Assembly: GCA_023404495.1 (NCBI GenBank)
Contig: JAEYBE010000040.1
Span: 1 to 8,022 of the forward strand
Direction: 5' to 3'
Length of the DNA stretch: 8,022 bases
From: Actinomycetes bacterium
Lineage (GTDB): Bacteria; Actinomycetota; Thermoleophilia; Solirubrobacterales; JACPNS01
In this document: piece after piece, positions 1 to 6,155 of the stretch
How positions within the stretch are numbered: the stretch's first letter is position 1
How the letters are laid out: every line of letters begins with the position of its first letter
Made by a program: the position numbers and the translations under genes
The notes under the pieces: generated by a model
What the model was told of the DNA's origin: nothing
What the model saw: only the letters and a program-made list of their open reading frames with translations
Database searches by the model: none

Positions 1-74
1 CCATTGCGATCGACGATCCGCGCCGTCACCACCTCGGTCCCAGTAACGACGATGCCGGCCCTGAGCTGCTGCAT
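1..74 (-). CDS. cinA: CinA-family protein, N-terminal fragment (runs off left edge)
   Basis: Reading the minus strand from an ATG at 74-72 gives 24 codons with no stop: MQQLRAGIVVTGTEVVTARI followed by VDRNG at the edge. This matches the start of the CinA/MoaB-like nucleotide-binding domain, where a beta strand leads into a (T/I)GTE(L/V) motif and a (I/V)xDxN motif. The TGTEV and RIVDRNG forms are typical of actinobacterial CinA. CinA proteins join this domain to a pyrophosphatase and/or NMN deamidase domain and act in NAD-related nucleotide recycling; those parts lie outside the window. The start lies 26 bases after the HTH gene stop, so the gene is probably the last visible member of the minus-strand operon. 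There is no Shine-Dalgarno sequence: the bases before the ATG read CTCTCCTCCA. No other start codon upstream fits. A stand-alone MoaB-like protein is the main alternative. Confidence 0.75.
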   Translation of the reverse strand, partial: MQQLRAGIVVTGTEVVTARIVDRN

Positions 75-100
75 TGGAGGAGAGCTTAGGCCCGGTCCGC

Positions 101-484
101 CTACGCTCCGCCGCTTCCGCCGCCAAGCACCCCGAAAAGCAGGAGCGCCAGCACGATCACGATCAGCACGCCCGCCACCAGCAGCCACAGTCGCCGCCGC
201 GGTGCCGCGACATCCGCACTTGGTACGTAGGTCAGCGCTTCTTCCTCGCTGACGTGTCCCTCCGATCGAAACTGATCTACCAGCGCGCGCGAATCGAGTT
301 CCAAGTAGTCGGCGTAGGTGCGCAGAAAGCTCTTGACATACGCGTTACCCGGGAGCAGGTTGTACTCCTCATTCTCAAGGGCACGCAGGTACTTGGCACG
401 GATCTTCGTGGCCTCTTCGACCTCGTGGACGTCAATTCTCAGCGCCATCCGGCGCTCGCGTAGCGTCTCTCCGATCCCGCTCAT
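101..484 (-). CDS. Small RodZ-like protein: N-terminal HTH domain plus one C-terminal membrane anchor
   Basis: A 127-residue protein. Residues about 3-72 form a RodZ-type Xre/HTH_25 domain: IGETLRERRMALRIDVHEVE, then a recognition-helix region with TKIRAKYLRALENEEY, then the family-typical LLPGNAYVKSFLRTYADYL (residues 43-61). Residues 73-97 are an acidic then basic linker ending in PRRR. Residues 99-120 (WLLVAGVLIVIVLALLLFGVL) are one strong membrane segment, leaving only a seven-residue GGGSGGA tail. In full-length RodZ the HTH domain binds MreB in the cytoplasm and a DUF4115 domain lies outside the membrane; here the outer domain is absent. A membrane-tethered scaffold for cell shape or division is a reasonable inference, but direct DNA binding is not excluded. 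It lies between ftsK and cinA, a position where Actinobacteria often carry an HTH gene (clgR in mycobacteria), but the membrane anchor argues against ClgR. The ATG at 484 has no Shine-Dalgarno sequence and follows a TATATA element. Confidence 0.85.
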   Translation of the reverse strand: MSGIGETLRERRMALRIDVHEVEEATKIRAKYLRALENEEYNLLPGNAYVKSFLRTYADYLELDSRALVDQFRSEGHVSEEEALTYVPSADVAAPRRRLWLLVAGVLIVIVLALLLFGVLGGGSGGA

Positions 485-496
485 GGTGGATATATA
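485..496 (-). promoter_or_regulatory. Candidate -10 element for a leaderless transcript of the HTH gene
   Basis: On the minus strand the 43-base gap after ftsK ends in TTATATATCCACC directly before the HTH start codon. A TATATA hexamer (496-491) ends so that the seventh base after it is the A of the ATG, which is the spacing expected for a transcript starting at the start codon. Such an AT-rich run stands out in this GC-rich DNA, and the gene has no Shine-Dalgarno sequence. No convincing -35 hexamer is visible. The gene may instead be expressed only by read-through from ftsK. Confidence 0.35.
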
Positions 497-527
497 AGCG
501 AATCAGTGAGCGGACTCAGCAAAATTC

Positions 528-3020
528 TCAATCAGCGTCTGTGAGCGGGTGCTCGAGCGTCTGATCGGCCGTGCTCTGAGTGAGCACTGCCTCGGCCTCG
601 GGCAGTTGCGGCTGGCCACTGAGCATCGCCAGAACCCGCGGGAGGTCCCCCTCGGTGATCAACACCTGGCGGGCCTTCGAACCCTCATAGCCGCTGATCA
701 CGTTGCGGCGCTCCATCATGTCGATCAAGCGGCCGGCTCGGGTGTAGCCAACGCGCAGACGGCGCTGGAGCATCGAAGTCGATGCCGTGCCCATCTGCAC
801 GACGGTGGAAATCGCCTCGCCGAGCAACTCGTCGGTGTCCGGGTCGAGACCGTCGCGGTCCTCGGACGCCTCCTCCTCGGGCGCTTCGAGCAGCTCCTCG
901 TGGAATTCGGGTTCGCCTTGAGCGCGCCAGAAGTCGGTCAACTTGATGATCTCTTCCTCGGTCACATACGCACCCTGGATGCGCTGGAGCTTCGAGGAGC
1001 CGATCGGGCTGAAAAGCATGTCGCCCTGCCCGAGCAGCGACTCGGCGCCGTTCTGGTCCAATATCACGCGCGAGTCGGTCTGAGAGGAGACGGCGAACGC
1101 GATACGAGACGGCACGTTGGCCTTGATCATGCCGGTGATGATGTCGGCCGACGGGCGCTGCGTGGCAAGCAGGAGATGAATACCAATCGCGCGCGCCTTC
1201 TGCGCGAGTCGGATGATCGCGTCCTCGACTTCGCCGGGCGCGACCATCATCAGGTCGGCCAGCTCGTCGATCACGCAGAGGATGTACGGCAGCGTCGCCT
1301 CACCCTCCTTGCGGCGCTTTTCATTCAGCTCCACGAGGTTGCGGCACTTGTACGCGCTCATCAGCGTGTAGCGCTGCTCCATTTCGCGAATCAGGTTGTT
1401 GAGCACGTTGGCCGCCATACGCGGGCTCGTTACAACCGGGGTCAAAAGGTGCGGGATCTGCTCGTAGAGGTTCAGCTCGACCTGCTTGGGGTCGACCAGA
1501 ACCAGCTTCACGTCGTTGGGCGTCGAACCCAGCAGAATCGAGCAAAGCAGCGTGTTGATGCAGCCTGACTTTCCGGCGCCGGTCGTGCCGGCAACAAGAA
1601 GGTGCGGCATCTTCGCGATGTCGGTTCCGATCGCCTTGCCCGCGATGTCCTTACCGAGCCACACGGAGACCGGTGACCAATCCTTGGGCAACTGCTGGTA
1701 GACGTCTCCCAGCCGAACCATCGCGCGGTTGATGTTCGGAACCTCGACGCCGACGGCCTGCTTGCCGGGAATCGGGGCAAGAATGCGGATGTCCGTGCTC
1801 GCCAAGGCGTACGCGAGGTCGTCCTTGAGGTTTGCGACCTTCGACATCTTTGTGCCCGGCGCCAGGCGCAACTCAAAGCGCGTGACGTGCGGGCCGGCGA
1901 CGGTTCCGACCAGCGTCGACTCGATGCCGAAATGGTTCAGCGCCTCGACAAGCTGCGTGGCCACCTTGTCCTGGGCGGCCTTGCTGTTTTTCTGCGGCTT
2001 GCTGCTCGAGCGCTCAAGCACCTTGGCCGACGGGCGGCGGTAGGCAATCTCCTCGGCTTCCGTGACGTTGGCGGCGCGTCCGACACGGATCGGCACCTCT
2101 TCGTCTGGGTCCGGAATTGCGATCGGTTCTGGTTCTACCTCGGGCGCAACCAGCTCGACATCCGAGTCGGAAAGATCATCCTCGTCGGGTTCCTGGTCCG
2201 CGATCTCGGGCAGCTCCTCCTGAACCGGGGCGGCCTCGACGTGCGTCGCGCGCACGACCGGCTCTACGCCAGCCGGTTCGGGAGGAAGCACGTCCTCCTG
2301 GGCACGCGCGGCTGGCTGGCGCATGCGCTTGGCCGCGGTCGTTTCGGCGCGCGGCGTTGCCTGCGGGTGACGGAAGCGGTCGATCGCGTCCAGCGCCGAG
2401 CGGCCAATCTCAACGATCGGCACACCCGAGAGCTGCAGCAGGCCGATCACGAACAGCGCGAAGGCTACGACGGCAGCGCCGGCCGTGCCAACGAGCTTGG
2501 CCACGGGCCAGTAGAGAGCCTCACCGATCAATCCACCGTGGCCCTTGTACCAATCCGGCGAGAAGACAAGGTGCTTTGCCGGTTCGTCGGCACCAAGGCC
2601 GAGAACCCCTGCGCTCAGGCCCAACAGAATCCCGGCGCTCATCATCGACACGGCCGGCCAGCGGAAGGCATTCTCGGGCAGGGCCGGGCGCAAGATCGCA
2701 ACAAACCCCGCTGCCGCGAGTCCAAGCGGTACGAGGTACGCACCGTGTCCGATCAGGTACAAGAACGCCGTCGCGATCGCGTCGCCGAGCTTCCCGCCCT
2801 GCCATCCGAAATAGAGAACGAACGCGAAGAAGACCGCGGCCGCCATCAGGCCCAGCCCGATCGCGTCGAGTCGCTGTTGGTCGGTCAACTGAGCGCCGCG
2901 GGATGCTTGCGGAGCGCGCGCGGGTGACTTGCGCGGCTTGGCTGGCTGCTTGCGTGCGGCCGGGCGCGTCTTGGCCGTCGCGCGCGGCTTTGCTGTGTTT
3001 TTCTTCACTTTTGTCGCCAT
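528..3020 (-). CDS. ftsK: DNA translocase FtsK/SpoIIIE
   Basis: An 830-residue protein, within the usual range for Gram-positive FtsK/SpoIIIE. Residues 1-45 are a Lys/Ala/Pro/Arg-rich cytoplasmic leader. Four membrane segments follow at about 53-72, 83-110, 122-143 and 176-200. Residues 215-345 are a Pro/Glu-rich, low-complexity linker. The motor has an alpha domain (about 350-440) and a RecA-like beta domain with Walker A GTTGAGKS (478-485), Walker B ILCVIDELADL (580-590) and the family-typical HLLLATQRPSADIITGMIKAN (from 615). Residues about 728-790 are the winged-helix gamma domain (LLGEAISTVVQMG...LLQRRLRVGYTRAGRLIDMM type), which reads strand-orientation sequences. A tail of about 40 residues follows. 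The protein acts at the division septum as a hexameric ATP-driven pump that clears chromosomal DNA. It starts 34 bases after the rnj stop with no clear Shine-Dalgarno sequence, so translation may depend on read-through of the operon mRNA. Confidence 0.97.
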   Translation of the reverse strand: MATKVKKNTAKPRATAKTRPAARKQPAKPRKSPARAPQASRGAQLTDQQRLDAIGLGLMAAAVFFAFVLYFGWQGGKLGDAIATAFLYLIGHGAYLVPLGLAAAGFVAILRPALPENAFRWPAVSMMSAGILLGLSAGVLGLGADEPAKHLVFSPDWYKGHGGLIGEALYWPVAKLVGTAGAAVVAFALFVIGLLQLSGVPIVEIGRSALDAIDRFRHPQATPRAETTAAKRMRQPAARAQEDVLPPEPAGVEPVVRATHVEAAPVQEELPEIADQEPDEDDLSDSDVELVAPEVEPEPIAIPDPDEEVPIRVGRAANVTEAEEIAYRRPSAKVLERSSSKPQKNSKAAQDKVATQLVEALNHFGIESTLVGTVAGPHVTRFELRLAPGTKMSKVANLKDDLAYALASTDIRILAPIPGKQAVGVEVPNINRAMVRLGDVYQQLPKDWSPVSVWLGKDIAGKAIGTDIAKMPHLLVAGTTGAGKSGCINTLLCSILLGSTPNDVKLVLVDPKQVELNLYEQIPHLLTPVVTSPRMAANVLNNLIREMEQRYTLMSAYKCRNLVELNEKRRKEGEATLPYILCVIDELADLMMVAPGEVEDAIIRLAQKARAIGIHLLLATQRPSADIITGMIKANVPSRIAFAVSSQTDSRVILDQNGAESLLGQGDMLFSPIGSSKLQRIQGAYVTEEEIIKLTDFWRAQGEPEFHEELLEAPEEEASEDRDGLDPDTDELLGEAISTVVQMGTASTSMLQRRLRVGYTRAGRLIDMMERRNVISGYEGSKARQVLITEGDLPRVLAMLSGQPQLPEAEAVLTQSTADQTLEHPLTDAD

Positions 3021-3054
3021 AGGTGCTTGGCGACTTGCTTCGACGGAGCTGCCG

Positions 3055-4737
3055 TCAAACCTCCACGATCACGGGCAGCACCATCGGCCGGCGCTTCGTG
3101 CGTTCGTAGACAAATCGAGCGACGTCGTTGTGGAGCTTCTCGCGAAGCTCCGATTCCGCAACTCCCTCGCTGCCCTTGACCTTTTTGGAAAGGTCCGCGA
3201 TCGAGGTTTCGACCGTCAAGCGAAGGTCATCGATCATCTCGTCGGCATCGTCCATGAACGGAACACCGCGGAAGATCACCTCGGGATCGCCGACCGACTC
3301 TCCGGACGTCTCTGACACGGTCGCCACGACAATGAAGACGCCGTCATTGCTGAGCATTCGCCGATCGCGCAGCGCCACGTCCTCGACATCTCCGACCTCG
3401 AGGCCGTCAACGAAGATCACGCCACTCTTGACCCGCTCGCCGATCCGCGCGCCGTTCTCGTCGATCTCAAGCGGCAGGCCGTTCTCAAGCCGGAAGATGT
3501 CCGACGGGTCGACACCGACCTCTTCCGCCAGGCGCGAGTGCAACACCAGTCGCTGGTAGTCGCCGTGGATCGGCATCACATAGCGCGGCTTGGTGAGGTT
3601 GATCATCATCTTCAGCTCTTCGCGGTAGCCGTGGCCAGATGCGTGAATCGGAGCATCCTTGGCGGTGATCACGGTCGCGCCTATGTGGAACAGCCGGTCG
3701 ATCGTCTCGTTGACCGCGCGTTCGTTGCCCGGCACCGGCGACGCCGAGAACATCACCGTGTCGCCAGAGTGCAGCGTGATCTGCGGGTGATCGTTGTTTG
3801 CCATCCGGCGCAGCGCCGAGAGCGGTTCGCCCTGGCTCCCGGTGCAGATGATCACGATCTCCTCATCCGGGAAGTCATCGACTTCCTTGATCTTGATGAT
3901 CTGGCCTTCGCTCGCGTAGATGTGTCCGAGCTTGCGGCCGATCGCAAAGTTGCGACGCATCGAACGACCGACCAGCGCGACCTTGCGGCCGTGCACCGCG
4001 GCAGCGTCGATCACCTGCTGTACGCGGTGGATGTTGCTGGCAAAACTTGTCACGAGAATCCGACCGTCGCATTGCGCGAACGCATCCTCCAGATGCGGTC
4101 CAATCGACGATTCGCTCGGTGCGATGCCCGCGCGATCAGCGTTGGTCGAGTCGCCGCAGAGCAGGAGCAGCCCGTCCTGCCCGAGTTCCGCAAGCCTTGA
4201 CATGTCGGTCGGCTGGCCGTCGACGGGGGTCTGGTCGAACTTGTAGTCGCCAGTCAGGAGGATCGAACCGAACTCGGTCCCGACGACGACCGCACAGGCA
4301 TCCGGGATTGAGTGCGAGACGTGCACGAGTTCGAGCGACATCGGGCCGACGTCCCACGGTTCGAGCGTTTCGCGGTCGATCACCTCTACTGCTTCGAGCA
4401 ACTTGTGCTCTTCGAGCTTCGAGCGAGCCATCTCCGCGGTCAACGGCGCGGCGTAGACCGGCGGCGTCTCCTCGGGGAAGATCTCGCGAATCACGTACGG
4501 CAACGCGCCGATGTGGTCCTCGTGTCCGTGCGTGATGACGATCGCCTCGACATCGTCCGCGCGGCCGCGCAGGTAATCGAAGTCCGGCAGCACGAGGTCT
4601 ATCCCGAGCATCTCGGCCGTCGGGAACATCAGACCGGTGTCGACGATCACGATCCGACCGTCGAACTCGACGATCGTCATGTTCTTGCCGATCTCGCCCA
4701 GACCGCCCAGCGGCAGGACGCGAAGCTTTGAGCTCAC
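3055..4737 (-). CDS. rnj: Ribonuclease J (metallo-beta-lactamase/beta-CASP RNase)
   Basis: A 560-residue protein, close to the usual RNase J length of about 555. It begins with the family N-terminus LRVLPLGGLGEIGKNM (5-20). Metal ligands are visible as HGHEDH (70-75), H142 in VSHSIPDA, D164 in LTGDYK and H391 in MPIHGDY. The beta-CASP region carries LVTSFASNIHRVQ (228-240), GRSM (257-260), CTGSQGEP (298-305) and ASGHG (366-370). The C-terminal domain (about 445-560) ends KRRPMVLPVIVEV, as in many family members. The enzyme combines 5'-to-3' exonuclease and endonuclease activity in mRNA decay and rRNA maturation. The start codon is GTG, placed within a GTGA overlap with the dapA stop, so translation is probably coupled to dapA. 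A GGGGTGG run about eight bases before the GTG could serve as a weak ribosome-binding site. The dapA-rnj pairing is long known in Actinobacteria. Confidence 0.97.
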   Translation of the reverse strand: MSSKLRVLPLGGLGEIGKNMTIVEFDGRIVIVDTGLMFPTAEMLGIDLVLPDFDYLRGRADDVEAIVITHGHEDHIGALPYVIREIFPEETPPVYAAPLTAEMARSKLEEHKLLEAVEVIDRETLEPWDVGPMSLELVHVSHSIPDACAVVVGTEFGSILLTGDYKFDQTPVDGQPTDMSRLAELGQDGLLLLCGDSTNADRAGIAPSESSIGPHLEDAFAQCDGRILVTSFASNIHRVQQVIDAAAVHGRKVALVGRSMRRNFAIGRKLGHIYASEGQIIKIKEVDDFPDEEIVIICTGSQGEPLSALRRMANNDHPQITLHSGDTVMFSASPVPGNERAVNETIDRLFHIGATVITAKDAPIHASGHGYREELKMMINLTKPRYVMPIHGDYQRLVLHSRLAEEVGVDPSDIFRLENGLPLEIDENGARIGERVKSGVIFVDGLEVGDVEDVALRDRRMLSNDGVFIVVATVSETSGESVGDPEVIFRGVPFMDDADEMIDDLRLTVETSIADLSKKVKGSEGVAESELREKLHNDVARFVYERTKRRPMVLPVIVEV

Positions 4738-5594
4738 GAAGCAGCCACCCCGACCAGACCGCGCTCTTCGAGCATCGCGCGGATCGTGGCCGTCTCGCTC
4801 TCGTCGGCGTCAACGTACGGCAGGCGCACATGCCCGCCGGGAAGACCCATCAGGTTGAGTGCAGCCTTGTCGGCAGTCGCGGCTGGTGCTACGGCGAGCG
4901 CCTCGAAGACCGGCAGCAGCGACTGATGGATCGTCTGGCGGTTCTCCGGCTCGTCGGCCATGCGCCTGAACTCCGGGCCGACAACGTGGCTGGCGGTGAG
5001 GATTCCCCCGCTACCCCCCATGTCGAGCACCTGGGCGAAAACTTCGTCGTTACCGGCGTAGAGCTGCAGCCCCTCGATCATCGCGAGATTGTCATTGTTT
5101 GACTGCTTGACGCCGACGATGTTGTCGACCTGCGCGAGCTCGGCCAAAAAGTCGTTCGGCATGTCGGTGCCGGTGCGACCCGGGATGTTGTACACGATCA
5201 CCGGAAGATCCGTCGACTTCGCTACTTCCTCGAAGTGGCGGGCCACCCCGCGAAGCGGTGGCCTGTTGTAGTACGGGGTGACCGAAAGAATGCCGTCGAT
5301 CTCGTACTGCGAGGCGCGCGAAGTCAACTCGCAGGCGTGGCGCGTGTCGTTTGATCCCGTACCCGCGATGATCGTGAAGCCGTCTGGGCGCTCGTCGGCA
5401 GCGAGCTTGATCACGCCGATGTGCTCTTCGTCGGTCAGGGTTGACGCCTCACCGGTGGTCCCAGCGACCACCGCGCCATCGCTGCCGCTGGCAGCGAGGT
5501 GCTCGAGGATTCGCACGAACGCCGCCTCGTCGACACGCCCGTCTGCGTCAAACGGCGTGATTACGGCCGTCAGGACTGTTCCGAAATCTGGCAT
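4734..5594 (-). CDS. dapA: 4-hydroxy-tetrahydrodipicolinate synthase
   Basis: A 286-residue protein, near the usual 290-300. It condenses pyruvate with aspartate semialdehyde, the first committed step to diaminopimelate and lysine. Landmarks match E. coli DapA with a constant offset of two: GTTGE (45-49, pyruvate-binding Thr), VTPYYNRPP (105-113), catalytic Tyr135 and substrate-binding Arg140 in VYNIPGRTG, and the Schiff-base Lys163 in VGVKQSN. The start at 5594 (MPDFGTVLTAV) is chosen because the family always begins near this strand. The reading frame stays open upstream to 5924, but those 110 codons are antisense to the DUF3052 gene and unlike DapA. No Shine-Dalgarno sequence precedes the ATG; a TATGCT element suggests a leaderless mRNA. 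The stop overlaps the rnj start by four bases. Related aldolases of the DapA superfamily (such as KDG aldolase) are less likely given the full set of residues and the context. Confidence 0.96.
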   Translation of the reverse strand: MPDFGTVLTAVITPFDADGRVDEAAFVRILEHLAASGSDGAVVAGTTGEASTLTDEEHIGVIKLAADERPDGFTIIAGTGSNDTRHACELTSRASQYEIDGILSVTPYYNRPPLRGVARHFEEVAKSTDLPVIVYNIPGRTGTDMPNDFLAELAQVDNIVGVKQSNNDNLAMIEGLQLYAGNDEVFAQVLDMGGSGGILTASHVVGPEFRRMADEPENRQTIHQSLLPVFEALAVAPAATADKAALNLMGLPGGHVRLPYVDADESETATIRAMLEERGLVGVAAS

Positions 5595-5636
5595 GGGACA
5601 AGCATACGCGCCGACCGTCGCGACAGAATGATCCCG
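5595..5636. promoter_or_regulatory. Divergent intergenic region between dapA and the DUF3052 gene, with candidate -10 elements
   Basis: Only 42 bases separate the two divergent start codons, so both promoters must lie here or extend into the opposite gene. For dapA, the minus strand carries TATGCT at 5606-5601, and the seventh base after it is the A of the dapA ATG, as expected for a leaderless transcript. For the plus-strand gene, CAGAAT at 5624-5629 has a similar spacing to the ATG at 5637. Each hexamer matches the TATAAT consensus at four of six positions and neither has a good -35 partner. No Shine-Dalgarno sequence is seen on either side. Confidence 0.35.
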
Positions 5637-6044
5637 ATGGCAGAGCGCGACTACTCCCACCGCACACTTGCGGACAAGCTCGGTCTTGAGCCAGGCATGC
5701 GCGTACGCGTGAGCGGGGACGTCGGCCAGAAGCTTCTCACCGAGGCCGCCGAGCGCGTCGAAGGCAGCCTCCGACGCCGCAGCGACCTCGATGTCGCGAT
5801 TGTCGGCGTCAGCAGCGTTGCCGAAGCAGCGGACCAGCTGGAGCAACTGCGCGCTGGTCTCCCCGACCACGGCGCAATCTGGGTGATCACGCGCAAGAAG
5901 GGGCACCCGGCGTATGTCAAGCAAGAGGATCTGATGCCAATCGGAAAATCACTCGGGCTCGTCGACAACAAGGTCTGCGCCGTCGACGATGAGCACTCAG
6001 CAATCCGCTTCGTTGTGCCGAAACATCTACGTCGGCCGGCCTGA
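5637..6044 (+). CDS. DUF3052 family protein
   Basis: A 135-residue protein of a family best known from Actinobacteria, function unknown. The N-terminal half has LADKLGLEPGMRVRVSG (11-27), a strand-turn start resembling Rossmann-like folds. The middle has LDVAIVGVSS (51-60) and GAIWVITRKKGHP (79-91). The C-terminal half carries the strongest family signature, GLVDNKVCAVDDEHSAIRFV (107-126). It has no signal peptide or membrane segment, so it is probably cytoplasmic. Two in-frame ATGs lie nearby, at 5628 and 5637; the second gives the family-like start MAERDYSHRTLADKLG and is preferred, though the first would add only MIP. The reading frame is also open further upstream to 5499, but that part is antisense to dapA. 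It diverges from dapA across 42 bases and may share its control region. It seems separate from the DUF1800 gene, which begins 111 bases after its stop. Confidence 0.88.
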   Translation: MAERDYSHRTLADKLGLEPGMRVRVSGDVGQKLLTEAAERVEGSLRRRSDLDVAIVGVSSVAEAADQLEQLRAGLPDHGAIWVITRKKGHPAYVKQEDLMPIGKSLGLVDNKVCAVDDEHSAIRFVVPKHLRRPA

Positions 6045-6140
6045 CCAGTTCGGGTTGGACCGATGACCGATACGCGTCGATCCGCCGTCGCGCGTGTTGG
6101 TTGAATGAAATCTCCAGCTCAGATCGCTTCAGTGCTTGCG

Positions 6141-6153
6141 ACGGAGCCTCCGT
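6141..6153. repeat. Short perfect palindrome over the DUF1800 ribosome-binding site
   Basis: ACGGAG-C-CTCCGT is a perfect inverted repeat with 6-base arms around one central base. It contains the GGAG Shine-Dalgarno sequence and ends two bases before the DUF1800 ATG. In RNA it could form a 4-bp stem with a 5-base loop that holds GG of the ribosome-binding site; in DNA it could be half of an operator. A chance origin is quite possible at this size. Confidence 0.4.
6143..6146 (+). promoter_or_regulatory. Ribosome-binding site of the DUF1800 gene
   Basis: GGAG ends nine bases before the ATG at 6156. It is the clearest Shine-Dalgarno sequence in the window and supports this start. The codon just before the ATG is an in-frame TAG, so the protein cannot begin further upstream. 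Confidence 0.6.
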
Positions 6154-6155
6154 AG

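Larger units (their letters stand above)
6045..6155 (+). other. Intergenic region before the DUF1800/DUF1501 operon
   Basis: These 111 bases lie between the DUF3052 stop and the DUF1800 start. They should hold the end of one transcript and the promoter of the next. A TTGGTTGAATGAAATC stretch around 6089-6105 is the most AT-rich part and may belong to a promoter, but no convincing -35/-10 pair with 16-18 base spacing was found. No hairpin followed by a T-run is visible. The last 15 bases hold the ribosome-binding site and a small palindrome, listed separately. Confidence 0.4.

Noticed and set aside
549..1568. A 339-codon open frame on the plus strand inside ftsK
   Set aside because: It is antisense to the conserved motor domain, is rich in Arg/His/Leu/Ala as expected from a GC-rich shadow frame, and matches no family.
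2110..2300. Low-complexity Glu/Pro/Asp/Val-rich stretch in ftsK, considered as a repeat or insertion
   Set aside because: A variable acidic/proline-rich linker between membrane and motor domains is normal for FtsK; no exact DNA repeat was seen.
1887..2927. A 346-codon plus-strand open frame across the ftsK linker and membrane region
   Set aside because: It is antisense to a well-supported gene, has biased composition and no start signal.
3538..4200. A 220-codon plus-strand open frame inside rnj
   Set aside because: It is antisense to the beta-CASP region of RNase J and looks like a shadow frame.
5595..5924. A 110-codon upstream extension of the dapA reading frame (396 codons in total)
   Set aside because: It is antisense to the DUF3052 gene and has no DapA-like sequence; the family start is at MPDFGTVLTAV (5594).
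6045..6155. A terminator or a small RNA gene between DUF3052 and DUF1800
   Set aside because: No stem of useful length followed by a T-run, and no recognisable RNA fold, could be found by eye.
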